Source: Vigna angularis
Lineage: Eukaryota; Streptophyta; Magnoliopsida; Fabales; Fabaceae
Length of the DNA: 64,000 nucleotides
Direction of reading: 5' to 3'
Assembly: GCF_016808095.1 (NCBI RefSeq)
Contig: NC_068974.1
Location: 15,376,001 to 15,440,000, forward strand
Shown here piece by piece: positions 1 through 26,225 of the stretch. Below the pieces are notes generated by a model. The model saw nothing but the letters and a program-made list of their open reading frames with translations, did not search any database and had not been told where the DNA came from. The translations under genes were made by a program, and so were the position numbers. The stretch's first letter is position 1; every line of letters starts with the position of its first letter.

Positions 1-1837
1 TTTGCCAAGCATCTTGAGTTAGCTATTTGTGATTGTACCTTTTGACCAAAGAATTCGGATTGAAACCCCATGGAACATGTTTCTGCCATTGTATTGTTGA
101 TATTTCATCTTTTCCAACATCTCTTGAGCTGATCAAGATCCTTTCATTCTCATAAGGATTAGATCACCAATCTAGAAGCTACATGTACAAGTTGAATTGA
201 CGAGATTCTAAGACATAAGTGGGGGACTTGCACTTCCATGCTTATTGCTACATACACCAAGTGCAACAAATTTTTAGTGGTGGTCATGGCTATTCACAAG
301 TTGCATCAAAGACAATAAAAGACATTATTCAAATTTAACCATTCTCTGAATGCTTGAATTTCATAGAAGAAACACAAGATTCTTGGTGGAAAACTTTTCA
401 TCGAAAGATGGTGCGATGGGAATTTCCAAAAACTTCACCTACCTTATTCTCACATCCTTGTTGCATGATATAGATTGGAAGAAGTAAATAAAGTTTACAA
501 CAATTTATTTGGGAAGCTTAAACATGAAAATATTGACCAACACATAACAATCCACAAGTTTCCCCCAATCCTATCAGCATAAGAAGTTCCAAAGTCGCCC
601 AAAATCCTCAAGAATTAGGGTTAAAATAGACATAAAACACAAGATTGACCAAAGAGATATTCCTATTGTAAAACATCCAAACACAACAATCATTATGTCA
701 ACAATCATTTACTCGTGCACATTGAATTCAAATTTGATTTTATCAAAGCAATAACAATTTATTGTTATATATTTTTTTTGACATGTCTTCAATATTTGTC
801 TTATTTAATTCTATATAATTTATTATTAACATTATTAACTTAAATTAAAAAAAAATTGTAAAAATTTCGTTGTTAGTTTATTTTACTTTTACAAGTATTT
901 TTTTAAATAACAGCAAGTCTTCTAATCTATTCCCTCATATTTATTGAACACAGATTTTAATCATCCACATTTTCATATGTTACAAATATAATTAAACAAT
1001 CCAAAAAGTTAACTTTATATTATATCAATATTTTAAAAATAAATATATAAGAATACTGCAATCCTTTTAGAAAAATGACAATGCTTACAATTTGATATAA
1101 ATTCTTATTGTAATAAAATTATGTGTAACCTTACAAGCTTTTTATCAACTAATAATTAAAGAATTGAAGATTATTACATATGACATTGATATGTAAAGTT
1201 ATTATTTACATTTATGGTAAAGCTAGAATTGTTTAGAAGAAAGTTAAAAAGACACTTGTGATGACGTGTAAAATTAAAAAACCAAACAACTGAAAAGAGA
1301 CAAAAGTTTCAACCACTGCATCGTGAGAAATGAAAAAAAAAGAGTATATTTTAAGGCTTTTACTTTCTTCACTCCCACAATTTCTTTGAGCATTCCTCAA
1401 ATTTTAAAATGATCATTTCTCCTTCTGAAAAAGTGACTTTCGAAGCATATACTCCAAAAAACTTTTTGGAACAAGTTTTCAAAACAATATTTCCAGAATA
1501 AAATTTCTGAAATAAAAGTTCCGAAACTAAAAAAAAACAATAAAATTTTGGAAATGAGAGTTTCGGAAAAAACCTTTCCGAAACTCATATAAAGTCTTTT
1601 GGTATAATTTTTTGAACATCCCCACATGAAAAATGTTTCGAAAAGCTTTTTCCGGAACACATACATTTCAAAACAGACTTTTGAAAATGAGTTTTTTTTT
1701 TTTTTCACATTTTCTCTCTTCTTCCCTTACAGTGTTCTCCCACTCTTCTTCCTCTACACCAGCAATGGTGATGGTGGTGGACAGTGATTTTAATGGCAAC
1801 AACAGTGGTGGTGTGGTGCAGAGGTAAAGCGTGCTTT
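1..1837. other. Intergenic DNA downstream of the PB1 kinase gene
   Basis: No gene is visible. The first ~200 bases (for example around 110-150) loosely resemble sequence near 11040-11070, so this may be a worn LTR fragment. That resemblance is by eye and weak. From about 740 to 1340 the sequence is AT-rich and featureless. From 1400 to 1700 it is full of short TTTC/GAAA blocks and a hairpin, which give open frames on both strands without any recognisable protein. Candidate polyadenylation signals for the minus-strand kinase gene lie near 1836-1845 (AATAAA read on the minus strand). Confidence 0.5.
1558..1586. repeat. Perfect 12-bp inverted repeat (hairpin)
   Basis: GAGTTTCGGAAA at 1558-1569 is followed, after a 5-base loop, by its exact reverse complement at 1575-1586. 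Several degenerate TTCCGAAA-like words lie within 150 bases on each side. It lies past the 3' end of the kinase gene. Its function is unknown. Confidence 0.7.
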
Positions 1838-2215
1838 TTATTTTGGAGATACAGTTAGTAATTGTGGGAATGTAGAAAGAAATAGCCTATATTTAAATGA
1901 GGTTGCTTCCGCTTTGAGATGTCTAACACATTGTTAACACTGCCCTCTACATGAGTAATAGCCATCTATAATAAAATCATTGTTAGATATTACAAGATTG
2001 GAAAACCAAGAAAAACATTGTACAATACACAGAAACTAAATGACAAATTTTGCACTGGTGTTGAAGCATTGGTATACAACTTGCATAGTGTAGTATAAAA
2101 TTATTATGGTAAAAAAAAAAAAAAAGACTACAGTATATAGAACCATACTTGTATAAGTTACTTCCTTGGATCACCATTAAATGACTGTATGAATACCAAC
2201 TTTACAATGTATAAC

Positions 2216-15568
<13,353 letters not shown>

Positions 15569-15585
15569 GACATTGTTTTTAACTT

Positions 15586-16081
15586 CTTAGGAGAACACTT
15601 CATTAAGAAACGAAATAAAAAATAAGTTCTAAACCTCTAGTAATACTTGGACACCATATAAACATTTGACGAATTGAAACTTCCAAGATAAGAGCAACTC
15701 CCATGCACCAATGAAACACAACTTAATTGCACAGCAGTGGCCCTGTGTGAACACAATGGAATCAAGGTAGGTAGTTTAAGAAACAAATTAAAATGCAACA
15801 ATACAATCACTACAGATGGAAACAAATGACCACTATGGTCAACTATAAATGCTAAGTTACATATTGATAACCTGGGTAATAGGCTTAAAGATAACATTAA
15901 AAATTTGCTAAGATGTAATTACTAATTTATAAAGAAACATAACGAACTACATTTTTTTAGACAGAACAGAATTTAGGCAGTAGAACAACTTTATTTGGTG
16001 GAAAATTCCAGCTTCCTTTCCATGGCTATAGGACCATTATGTGTCTCACGTGTGGCCATAAAACGAACATCAAACTATCTC

Positions 16082-16113
<32 letters not shown>

Positions 16114-16428
16114 GCACAACACATTTCATAACCAAACCTCATTTGGGAATGACTAGTATGACACTACATCAATATCACGCAGTACGCAAGATGACAAGTG
16201 AAAAATTGTTGTTTAAGTCACTAAGTTCTAAATAAATTGCACTCACACATATAGTCCAGAAACTAGTCAATTTAGTCCATCACATTTTTATGTAATGAAT
16301 TTCATTACCATAATAAGTTAGTTTGATGATTTTAACACACCACACAGACACACGATCAATCTACTTCCTTAATCTAACCTCTTACCATAAAAACTAAACA
16401 TGGCAAAAACTGATAACAGAACATGTAC
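15586..16428 (-). other. 5' UTR intron of the PB1 kinase gene
   Basis: The donor GTACATG lies at 16428-16422 on the minus strand, just after a GA-rich leader. A candidate acceptor (CCTAAG) lies at 15591-15586, 17 bases before the start codon. The acceptor choice is uncertain. The intron contains a CT/CA microsatellite at 16079-16113 and no gene. Confidence 0.55.
16079..16113. repeat. (CT)n(CA)n microsatellite
   Basis: About nine CT units run directly into about seven CA units, in the 5' UTR intron. Confidence 0.9.
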
Positions 16429-16785
16429 CTGATGAAAGGGGGGAAACCCGTCCTTGTGTTTGCTGAAGTTGAAAAGGGGAAAGATTGAAAATAAAAGTAC
16501 GAAATTTGAACCAGAAACAGAGGTTTCAAGGGAAAATGAAAAGAACCCACTCCAGGTTACTCACGCTTTCGCCAATTACGCTATCTCTTCAGAGTTTGCT
16601 CCTGCTTCGACCCTTTCTTTTCCCCTGAAAATGACTGCGCTTTCTCTTTCTCTCTCTAGAAAACAGAAAATTCCCTCTCTAAACATTTTTCCATCCACCG
16701 CTGTTGTACATAGTTTCAGACATTTTGCGAGTTACAAAAGTACCCTTGCATCTTTGTAGTTACTACTGTTATGCCATCAGCACGT
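16429..16785 (-). other. Predicted 5' UTR exon of the PB1 kinase gene
   Basis: The 3' boundary is set by a good donor (CATCAG followed by GTACATG on the minus strand). The exon is GA-rich when read on the minus strand, as plant leaders often are. The transcription start is only estimated, from the TATA box about 30 bases upstream. Confidence 0.5.
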
Positions 16786-16812
16786 GTGACCTGGCAACTT
16801 GGAAGAAAATTT

Positions 16813-16823
16813 GCTTTTATAAT
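16813..16823 (-). promoter_or_regulatory. Candidate TATA box for the PB1 kinase gene
   Basis: The minus strand reads CATTATAAAAGC here, a good match to a plant TATA box, 30-40 bases before the estimated start of the leader exon. No other promoter element is clear. Confidence 0.4.
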
Positions 16824-18459
16824 GAAATGGAATGGAACAAAAAGACAATGGTTTCTCTCTTTATCCTTTTTCAAACAATTAAAAGGAATTAAATATTAAT
16901 TATTTGAGAAAAAATAAAGTAAAAAAATAATAAAATACCTAACATTACATAATTTTAATATAGTTTATGTATTTATTTTATCTAAAATTAAAGAAAAATT
17001 ATTTTATAATTATTATTATTACCCATCAATATATTCATAGTATTTTTGTTTACTTCTATTTTACATATCTCTGCGTTTTTTCTTTTAGTTAACTCATCCA
17101 AACAAATCTTTAATCCCATATATTAGCTAACAATATTATTAAACTTTGGATTGGTCATTAATTCACTTAAGAAACTGGGCCAAGAATCAACTTAGTAGGT
17201 ATTTATTGAACTGCAGCAGCCAATATATAAGAGGTGATGTCATAATAAAATTAGGTTTGGTTCCATGTTAAAGGACACTTTAAATTTATTTGTTTTAAAA
17301 ATTAAATAAATTTTAAACAAAATAATTAAAACAAATATGTATTTTTAAAATTTAAGTCATATTAAAAATAATTTTAGTTTTAGATAAAATTATTATAATG
17401 TATGTATATTTGTTAAATAAATATTTTAGTATTTTTTTCTTATAATATTTTTTTTAATTTTATTGTCATTTTATGAAATGGGTTAGATCAAATTTATCTA
17501 AATTTATTTAGGTAACAAGTTAAGTGAATCTAACCTAAGATTATGACCAATCTATTTACATCGTAGAACACTTGTAAAATAATATATGAGTATTAGTTGA
17601 TAAATATGAACTCTTTACTATGTAAGAAAAGTAAGATAAATAAAGTATTTTTAATCATTTCAAGTTATACTAAATAATTTTAGATTATAATATATTTAAT
17701 ACTTGGACACAATTTTTGTAAATGAGTTTATGGAAATACTAAAATTAGGTTATGTTTTCGAATTATTTATGTATTGAAAGAGTAATTGTTCATAAGTTTT
17801 CTTAGCAAGAAACTCTTGTAACTTTTAAGATGTCAATCACATTAATCACTTTATAGTCTCTTTACATATCAAGCAATGGATTGATGTTAAATAATTTGAC
17901 TATCATGGCTTAGGGTTATAATAACTCTCACAAGCTTTGGAATACAAAACTATTTTCTGGTGAAGAATGTTATATTTATCCAAAGTTAGTAAAGATGTTA
18001 TGACTTCATATTAAAGTCATAAGAGAAAGGAACATCAAATCCAAAATTCTCTACTACACAATTTTCTTTAGTTAAGAGATCATTGATATGACCACTAGGA
18101 AATGAGTAATAAACTCCTACTACCAAAGTTGGGATAAAGGATACCAAATTAAAAGCCTCATTGAAAAAAATGTTATACAAGGAAAACATCAAGAAAGAAC
18201 TTGTGAGCAAGCCAATAATCTACAAGCTTCTTCCAAACAAAGCTAATATATAATAAAAAAATAAATACAACAAAACCATATTGCATAAGGACGAATCCAT
18301 GAACAACATTTATAATCTTCTCTATCACATGCTAAATAGATGGATGAAACAATAAGAATTCACAAGTTCTTCGGTCTAAAGCCTAGAGTCAAACAACAAA
18401 TAACTTTCCTATCTCTTTTTACCACCTTCTAGTAAGAAGCAAGTCATAACATTTATATC
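16824..18459. other. AT-rich intergenic DNA upstream of the kinase gene
   Basis: No gene is recognised. A 70-codon minus-strand frame at 17998-18210 shows no motif I know. The interval ends at a (TG)n tract at about 18468-18486, which is also the truncation point of the neighbouring Ty3 element. Confidence 0.5.
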
Positions 18460-19519
18460 TCACATCTGTGTGTGTGTGTGTATGTGTAACTGATCCATTA
18501 AATCGTCAATCCTAGGCAAATGATACTTGTTCTTGATGGTTAGCTTGTTCAACTGCCTGTAGTCGACACACAATCTAGAGCTACCATCTTTCTTCTTCAC
18601 CAGCAGTACCGGTGCCCCCCATGGTGATATGCTTGGTCGGATGAATTGTTTTTCCAACAGCTCTTCAATTTGCTTCTTCAGCTCTGCCAACTCTGCTAGG
18701 GCCATTCGATATGGAGCTATCGATACTGGTCCAGCTCCAGGTATTAAATCGATGGAAAATTCTACTTCTCGTTGAGGTGGCAATCCTGGTACTTCTTCTG
18801 GGAACACATCACTAAACTCATTAACTATGGGAATATCAAGATTTTGTTCATTTTTCTCAATTTCCACATGAGTCAAGATAATGAAACACGAAGATCTTTC
18901 TTTTACTTCTTTTAACACTTGTTGTAATGACAACAACTTCGATTCTTCAGGATCAGGGAAAATCAACTCCTTCTTGTTACAGTCTATAAGGATACGATTG
19001 GCAGATAACCAATCCATTCCTAAGATTACATCTAAACCTTGCAGAGGTAAAGATATAAGATGTACTTTGAACCTACGTCCTTCTATAATGATTGGACATT
19101 GAGAACACATCCTCGATGTTTTTATCAATTTAGAGGTCGGTGTAGACACTATAAGGTCATACTGCAGCTCTTTCACGGGTAGGTTCAACTCTTGAATAAG
19201 AGTTTCAGACAAAAAGGAGTGTGTCGCTCCAGAATCAAACAACACATTCAAGTCTCTACCAGCTATACTACAACATCCAATGATGAGAGTACCTGATTTG
19301 GCAGCTTCTGCTCCCATTAAAGCATAGACTCTTCCAGTCGCTTGTGGCCTATTGTCAGTCCTTCCCTGTTGAGGCGATTGTTGAGGTTGAGTTGTTTCTC
19401 TTCTGTTAGAGGGACAATCTCTAGCAAAATGTCCTTCTGCTCCGCAAAGAAAACATTTGTTACGCAGTTTAACTTGTGGACAGACGCTCTTCAGATGAGG
19501 TCCTCCGCAGACGAAACAT
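18460..19519 (-). pseudogene. Ty3/gypsy zinc-knuckle, protease and partial reverse transcriptase
   Basis: Continuation of the minus-strand Ty3 polyprotein. Two CCHC zinc knuckles ([13 protein letters not shown] and [14 protein letters not shown]) lie at about 19515-19430, just after an in-frame TAA. Then comes an aspartic protease with [12 protein letters not shown] and, further on, ILGMDWLS. Then the RT N-terminus follows, with a [20 protein letters not shown] block and [19 protein letters not shown]. The reading stops at a (CA)n tract (minus strand) at about 18486. The RT active site, RNase H and integrase are absent. It is not functional. Confidence 0.9.
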
Positions 19520-19615
19520 TAGATTATTCTTTGTTGATGTTGTTACTGATGAGAATTCCTATGAGGCTGTGGTCTGTCATAAGGTCGATTCCTTACATGC
19601 TATCCAACTCGTGAC

Positions 19616-20446
19616 CTAGAGTCCTCCTACCCTTTGTGAGTTCTGCTGAACTTCAATCTCACTCGTTAACCTTTCCGCAACTTTGGCATGTTCAACTAAA
19701 GCAGAAAACTCATTAATAGCTAAAGGGTTCACGGCTAGTTGTATGTCTGCTCCCAATCCCTTTTTAAATTTCCTACACCTCCATTCTTCATTTGCTGGTT
19801 GGGTGTATAAACGTCCCAACTGTTTGAACTTGTCTGCATACTCAGCCACCGACTTGTTACCTTGCACGAGCTGCAAGAACTCCACCTCTTTTGCATATCT
19901 TACACTGTCCGGAAAGTACTCAGCATAAAACTTATTCTTAAAAACTTCCCAGGCAATAATCTCACCACCTTCCTGTAATACTAGCTTCATGTTGTCCCAC
20001 CAGTGTATTGCTTCTTCAAACAGTTGATACTTGGAATATGCCAACCTAGTTTCTGATGAGCAATTTTTCGCATAAAAAATCTTTTCCATATTTCTTATCC
20101 ATAGATCAACCTCGTTCGGACTTGTCCTCCCATTAAAAGTAGGTGGACGGTGTTGTAGAAAGTTTTCTAAGGTCCATTCCCGAATCCTTTGAGCTTCTAC
20201 AGACGTGCCATTCTCAGATAGTTGCCTTAAGGCTTCCACATGTTGTCTTTGATTGGCTTCAGAACTAAGCCTAGTCGTTTCTAATTGTTGTAGAGTCGTT
20301 TCGTGCTGTTGCACTAAAGCAACGCCCTGTTGTTGAAGAGCAGATATGATAGCCTCCAAAGCTCTTGCCAAGCTAGGCATATTAGAGGTTTCACCGTTGG
20401 GTTGTGTGCGTGTCATTTCTCTGTTCACACAGAGAATTATTGTCAT
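19616..20446 (-). pseudogene. Ty3/gypsy gag (capsid) region
   Basis: A 276-codon frame. The likely original start is the Met at 20416 (MTRTQPNGE). An early Gln-rich, coiled-coil-like segment is followed by a retrotransposon gag domain: a Trp-rich core (AIHWWDNMK), then WEVFKNKFYAEYFPDSVRYAKEVEFL and EYADKFKQL. It ends in a stop before the zinc knuckles, so gag is cut off from the rest of the polyprotein by nonsense and probably a small indel. Gag would form the particle that packages element RNA. Confidence 0.88.
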
Positions 20447-20508
20447 TATGATTCATAATATGAGTTCGTAGGATAAATCCACAACTCTTAGGTCGTCATA
20501 AGGACGAA

Positions 20509-20522
20509 CCGCTCTGATACCA
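20509..20522 (-). other. Primer-binding site of the Ty3 element (initiator Met tRNA type)
   Basis: The minus strand reads TGGTATCAGAGCGG four bases after the LTR end (LTR ends TTACA, spacer TTAA). This fixes the orientation and the LTR boundary. Confidence 0.85.
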
Positions 20523-20526
20523 TTAA

Positions 20527-22571
20527 TGTAACATCACATAATCTCACACTTGATAATTCATAATTTATATATTGTAACATGACATTTACGGTAACATCCC
20601 GTAATCTCACACTTGAAAATTTATAGTTGATATATATATCTATACATATGTTTTAAACTCAAATTTCAACTACAAACTCAAAAATATAACTCGAATTCTT
20701 CTAATTTATTCTTCTATCTCTTTATTCATTGGCACTCGATCAGACGACATTCCTTCATCTGCTCCCGTATAACGAATTATACGATCATCGCACATACACA
20801 AACACAAACAAGTAGGGTGAGCTAACATGCAACAAATCATTTATAAAACATGCATAATTACTTTGATACAAACATCATATAATAATTATGTCAGACACCC
20901 TCATACCATCATACCACAATCATACCATAGATACTCATCCCATCATACCACAATTCCTATTAGACACTCGTCCCACAATACCCAATAAACACTCATCCCA
21001 CAATACTCAATAGACACTCGTTCCACAATACCCAATAGACATCACAATACCCAATAGACACTTATCCGGATGATACGTTGATGAGCGGTCACGGGAGGTT
21101 ATGCACTTGTGATGACTTCTACTTCTTCTTACAAATACACTTCTAAAATACTGCATACCATTCACAAGGTTAATCCTCAACACTATGTTCAAAACCAGAA
21201 CATAGACTAGGACCTCCTACCCCTCTCACCACATAATTCATCCTTCTCTACTTGAGACTAGATGATTATTAGAGTATCAGGATAACCTCAAACTACAGGA
21301 CCCTCAAAATCAACATAAATACCATATCATTACTAAATCTCTCCACGAGACTCATACCATGCTCATATTCCTCAACTCGCATTATACCCTTACAAAATCT
21401 CCTCATAATACTCATATCATGTTCAGATGCATAAATTCAATATAATAAAATCCAATCATCACTGAAATTATACAAAATGAATATATCACAAAATAAATTA
21501 ACAATACTAAAATATCACCATAAATGGTCACCGGAGAAGAATCAAATGTTTGACGAATCAAACTCACCATAAACGCTAGTACATATGACTAATCACAACT
21601 TACTGGATTGGAGCTCTATGATCAGGGATGTACCAACTCCGATTTTTAAGATTCCTCTATCCTACCATCACAATTATAATTCATAATTTCGTATCTACCA
21701 CAATAACATGAATTCATTCCAACGAGATATATTGCACAATAGTTTAAGTACATAATCTGTTCAACAAGATTTAAGTTAAAAACTTGTCGAGTAGACTTCT
21801 AGGAAAGAGAGGTGCGTCACAATGGACAACTTAAGTACCAAGTCTTTCCTTAGCCAAAGTGTTCATCAACTAGTTTTAACAAATTTCTTATATACAGATT
21901 CAAAACAATAGCATATAATATTAACACGGAAATTCAATATAGATAGATATACAGTAAGCATTAACAGTATTCACACAAAATTTCAAAACATGAATAGTAA
22001 TAAAACAGTATTAAATCATAATATAAAAGCTTAGAAAGGTTAGCTCCCCTACCTCTATTCTAGACTTCTCTTGCTCCGAATTTGTTTCCCCGAAAACCCT
22101 TCAGAACCTCTACTCTTCTTGCAACTAAAAATTTCTCCCTAACTCTTTCTTCTTTATTTCTCAAGCTCTCACTTGATTCTTCTTCTCTTTGTGCAGAATA
22201 ACCTCTCCTCTCATGGCTATTTATAGTCCAAAAATTTTACTATTTAACAATTTTTTAATATTATTTATTATTTTAATATTATCTTATTATATTAATATTT
22301 TAGTCACCACTTGGCCTATTTGATCCCTCAATAATGCTTTAAAATCTGAGTGCTTTATCCACTATCAATAGTTTAAATTTTATTTATTTTTTTTTTCGTT
22401 TTTTTGACAAAAAGGTAGAAAAGAGTTTGAACCCATCACCACAAATTTTCGACCAATTAAGCTACCAAAGTTTCTTATTAACTTTTCACATAAACTTATT
22501 ATATTTTCCATTCTCAAAGAAATTCATTTCTACTAGTAATAAAATTATAAATATTTTTCATGGGTCTTACA
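20527..22571 (-). mobile_element. 5' LTR (about 2.0 kb) of the minus-strand Ty3 element
   Basis: On the plus strand it starts TGTAACATCAC and ends GGGTCTTACA, so in sense it runs from TGTAAGACCC to GATGTTACA. It lies directly upstream (in sense) of the primer site. It shares internal landmarks with the LTR copies at 24-28 kb and 29960-32439, including AGGACCTCCTAC next to a TATCAGGATAA-like word. Near the primer site a ~60-bp block with TAATCTCACACTTGA is duplicated. The 3' LTR is missing because the element is truncated at 18.5 kb. Confidence 0.85.
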
Positions 22572-24060
22572 CATAACCGATCTTAGAGAAAAAGAAAGTA
22601 AACCATCATCAAACATTCTAAATACAAAATTGGAGAAATTAATACAACATCAAACCAAATTTAAAATCCATGGTTGTTGAAAACATAAAATATTTAACTT
22701 AAAAAAAAAAAAGTTTTGAATCAACAATTTCTTCTCTTCTAAGTAATAACGAAAATCAAATAAATGTTCAAGTTTTCTCTCCCTCATTAATTTTAACTAT
22801 AACTTAGGATTATTTATGCCTTAAAAAATGTGATTGTCACCTTAATATTTTACAAAATTTATCTGCTTTTAATTCACTTTTCCCCAGGTGTTTTAATTGT
22901 AATAGTTCCCTTCATAAGTTTTGATTCAATGAATTTGTGGAACTTGATAAGATTATATTCACTAGGATGTGATATTGTTGTTAAACATATATTTCATTTG
23001 TTCTTCTTTTTCACCTCACATTATTAAAATGCTAATAAAAAGATCGAATTAGAAAAATCATCATGCTATATATCACATGCTAAAAGATTTTCTGAAAAAA
23101 CAAGATTGTTTAACAATTCATGTTTTGAAGTTTAACAAATATTTTTTAACGAAATAGTGTCTGATATAAATGAATCGTCTAGGACGAAATTATTAAACGT
23201 TATACATGTATAAACATCTTAAACACACAACGTTCTTTTAAAACAAATTTCACTAAACGCTATAGTACACCTATCAAGCTAAGCTCTTAACTTATTAAAT
23301 ACATGTACGAATAGTATTTTTTGTGTTTGTTCTCTTTATCTGTGTAGATCTGAAAAGTACAAAGCTATTTCAAATGTTTCCAATTGAATTAGAAGAATGT
23401 TAAGAGATAAGAGAACATTCTGAAAATGTCTCTTCTAGCTCTTTACACTCTACTCATGTACAAATTATCTCTACAAAAGCTAATAACATCTTACATCGTA
23501 CCAAAAGGCTACTATCCTTGTAAAATTCAATGTTTCTAAGTAACTGATCTTTTTCGAAAAAGCTATATAAAGAGGATTTCATATAAAGAAGTCAATAATT
23601 ATTATCGCTCTTGCGCTGTCAACATTCTCTCTTGCTTACATCGTTTAACACTTTCTTTGAAAAGAAAATTTTTATTACAAGTTTTCATATATTTATTGTA
23701 TTGAAAATTCATATTCTCTACGAGAGTTATTATCTGTACTTGTTTTTCATTAAAACGCTTTACTATTTTTGTAGAATAAGAAGTGATTTAAAATATTTGT
23801 TTGTTTAACTCAGTGTGGAGTTAAACGATATATTCAATTGGACTATTTGATACCATAAGTAGTTATACTTTGTGCAAAACTAAGAGTGGTTAAACTCGTT
23901 GTAATCTTTTTAAAGATTAGTGAAACTCCTTAAAAGTGCTTAAGGGAAAACTGGATATAGCTTAATTTAGAGTGAACTGGTATAAAATCAAGTCTTCTTT
24001 CTTTCTATCTCTTTGAAGGTTTTCTAAATGCTTTAAAAAAACTCTTAAGTATTCTACATG
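22572..24060. other. AT-rich DNA with a probable copia LTR remnant
   Basis: 22572-23330 shows nothing recognisable. From about 23340 to 24030 the sequence has an LTR-like layout: a TATA box CTATATAAAG near 23562 and a long T-rich leader ending near GAACTGGTATAAAATC. This resembles SIRE/Maximus-type copia LTRs. No internal sequence is attached. The assignment rests on general resemblance only. Confidence 0.4.
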
Positions 24061-26225
24061 ACCGAACGGTCCCTACAAAACTATACACACAACCGATCGA
24101 CCCTAATCTAAGCAGTTGGGTCCTCTCCATCCAGCGCCTGCTTCAGAGAATACTCACCATCCTCTACTTACACCCACAGGATGATCATTGCAAAGAAGAA
24201 ATACCGAACAAACAACATATACAAGACAGAAAAGAAGAGTAAGCTAGTGTAATTTAATAGTCATGTGAGCATACGATTCAAACAAACAGATCAGATAATC
24301 ATACACATGTATAAAACATATAAACACATATTGACTGACCACTTTAACTTGATCGTCTGGACTAGTATGAATATGTAGCTATGGCCGTTCGTGCACTCGT
24401 GGGTGTAGTAACTGGAAACCCATCAGCTATCACACGAGGTTAGCCCGTTATCACTCACCGTAGGTCCCCCCTAAGCTAGGACCTCCTGCTATTCTCACGA
24501 CACGACGTACCCATCTCTACTAATCATTAGAATGTTAGGATGAACGTCGTGGATTTCGTTGTTCATATTCATACTTTACCACCACCTTGATAACCAATCA
24601 CTAAGACATTCCTCCTTGGAATTCTCTTTCATACCAGTTGGAACATAATTCTTTATAACAACATCTACTCCATTATTCATACATCACATGTTCATATAAC
24701 TGAATTTAAACAAGTTATCAAACAACAATGGAAACCACATGCAAGACCGAACACGTTGCGTACATTGGAGACTGAACGGTTTCTCACTACCCTAAAGAAC
24801 AAGACCGAACGGTCCATAATAGGTAAGGCTAAAGAAGTGGCCGAACACTATTAAGGATCTAACTCTAACGTAAGGCGGAATACAGTTAAACACTAATGTA
24901 ATACCGAACACTACGGTGAGACTGAACACTAGAATAACTGAATCACTAGAGCTAAACCGAACACTTATAACTTAGGCCGAAAACTAAGAACTTAGACCGA
25001 ATACTCAGGTAAGACCGATCACTAAAGCATGGCCGAATACTCAGGTAAGACTGATCACTAAAGCATGACCGAACAATCCTTAACAAGTAAGGCCCATAGG
25101 AGGCTGAACGTAGTTAAGACCGAATGCCAATACAAACCGAGTACTAGTGTCAAGACCAAAAACTATAACTAAACCGAACGTTGTATTCAATCGAATGTTG
25201 GTACAAGACCGAGCACTACTAAGACCAAATGCTAGTACAAAATCGAGCACTACTAAGACCAAGTGCTAGTACAAAACCGATCATTACTAAGAATAAGTGC
25301 TAGTACAAAACTGAGCACTACTAAGAGACCACCCATACCCCCTAAGACCGAACGGTCATGAACGGGTAGGACTCTAAAGAGACCGAACCCAGTTAATGAC
25401 CGAGTACCTAAACCTAGTCGAGTTGTCAATAGCGAACGCTTAGCTTTTTGCATAATTTTGCAAAACTTCTGCAGAATTAAGAACACTAGAATTTACCAAA
25501 ATTAAACATTTTTCCCAACTTCTAATCGTCCATACATGATTCATATACCAATTTACACCTATCCAAGATTACCTAAACCTTTATAACATCATTTCAAACA
25601 ATCCCAAACCAGGATTCACTCCAAATTCTACATAACCACAACTCAATGACCACAACATTTAGCATCCCACACAAACAATGCCGAACACACAAACATTCAA
25701 TTTCACACACATGCAAACCATCAAACAACATTTTCATATATCATCAACCAATCAATTAAATTAACCAGCTTTCCTTACCTCTTAACCGAACCGAACGACT
25801 TCTACCCTTCCAAAAATTTGCTCACACCTCCAAAAAATCCTAAGAACACCTATAACTCACTGATTTGTGAGAAGAGACCAACCAAAGTACCAAAAATGAA
25901 GTTAGAAAGGGGAAGAGAAGGCTGATGAACACATGCAAGCATCAAGGCTTACTTCTATGTGCTAGAAATTCCAAAAATTCATAAGAATTAAAGGAACGAA
26001 ACTTACCAGCTCTAAACACTAAGTCGATCGGTGGAATGGAAATCTCTTGACACTAGGATTGCTTAGGTTCAGTCTGATTATTGAACAGATGAAGTGAGAT
26101 TGAAGGAATCTAGAGAGAAGGAGGAGAAAAGAATAGAGTAGAAGAATTTAGAGAGATATAGCTGTATTCAGAGAATGGGACGAGACTTTTGAAACTTTCA
26201 TTTATATATCACTCTTATTTTAATC
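24061..26225 (-). mobile_element. Degenerate LTR copy of the TGTAACATCCC Ty3 family
   Basis: It shares, in the same order, GATGATCATTGCA (24181), GGACCTCCTGC (near 24480) and a GA-rich leader with TTTAGAGAGAT (near 26150), as in the intact LTR at 29960-32439. The TG..CA ends are not preserved. It contains a long degenerate array of AGACCGAACAC-like units at about 24740-25440. It lies head-to-tail with the next copy. Confidence 0.65.
24740..25440. repeat. Degenerate tandem array of GACCGAACACT-like units
   Basis: More than twenty copies of (A)GACCGAAC/GACCGA(T)CACTA, spaced about 20-35 bases apart, alternate with CTAGTACAAA or AACTCAGGT spacers. A comparable array of GACGAACG units occupies the equivalent place in the LTR at 29960-32439. 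Confidence 0.75.

Noticed and set aside
1397..1827. 103- and 64-codon frames near the window start
   Set aside because: Caused by T/A-rich TTTC-GAAA repeats; no protein features.
17998..18210. 70-codon minus-strand frame ending in DVPFSYDFNMKS
   Set aside because: Looks protein-like in places, but I cannot match it to a family and no exon structure is visible.
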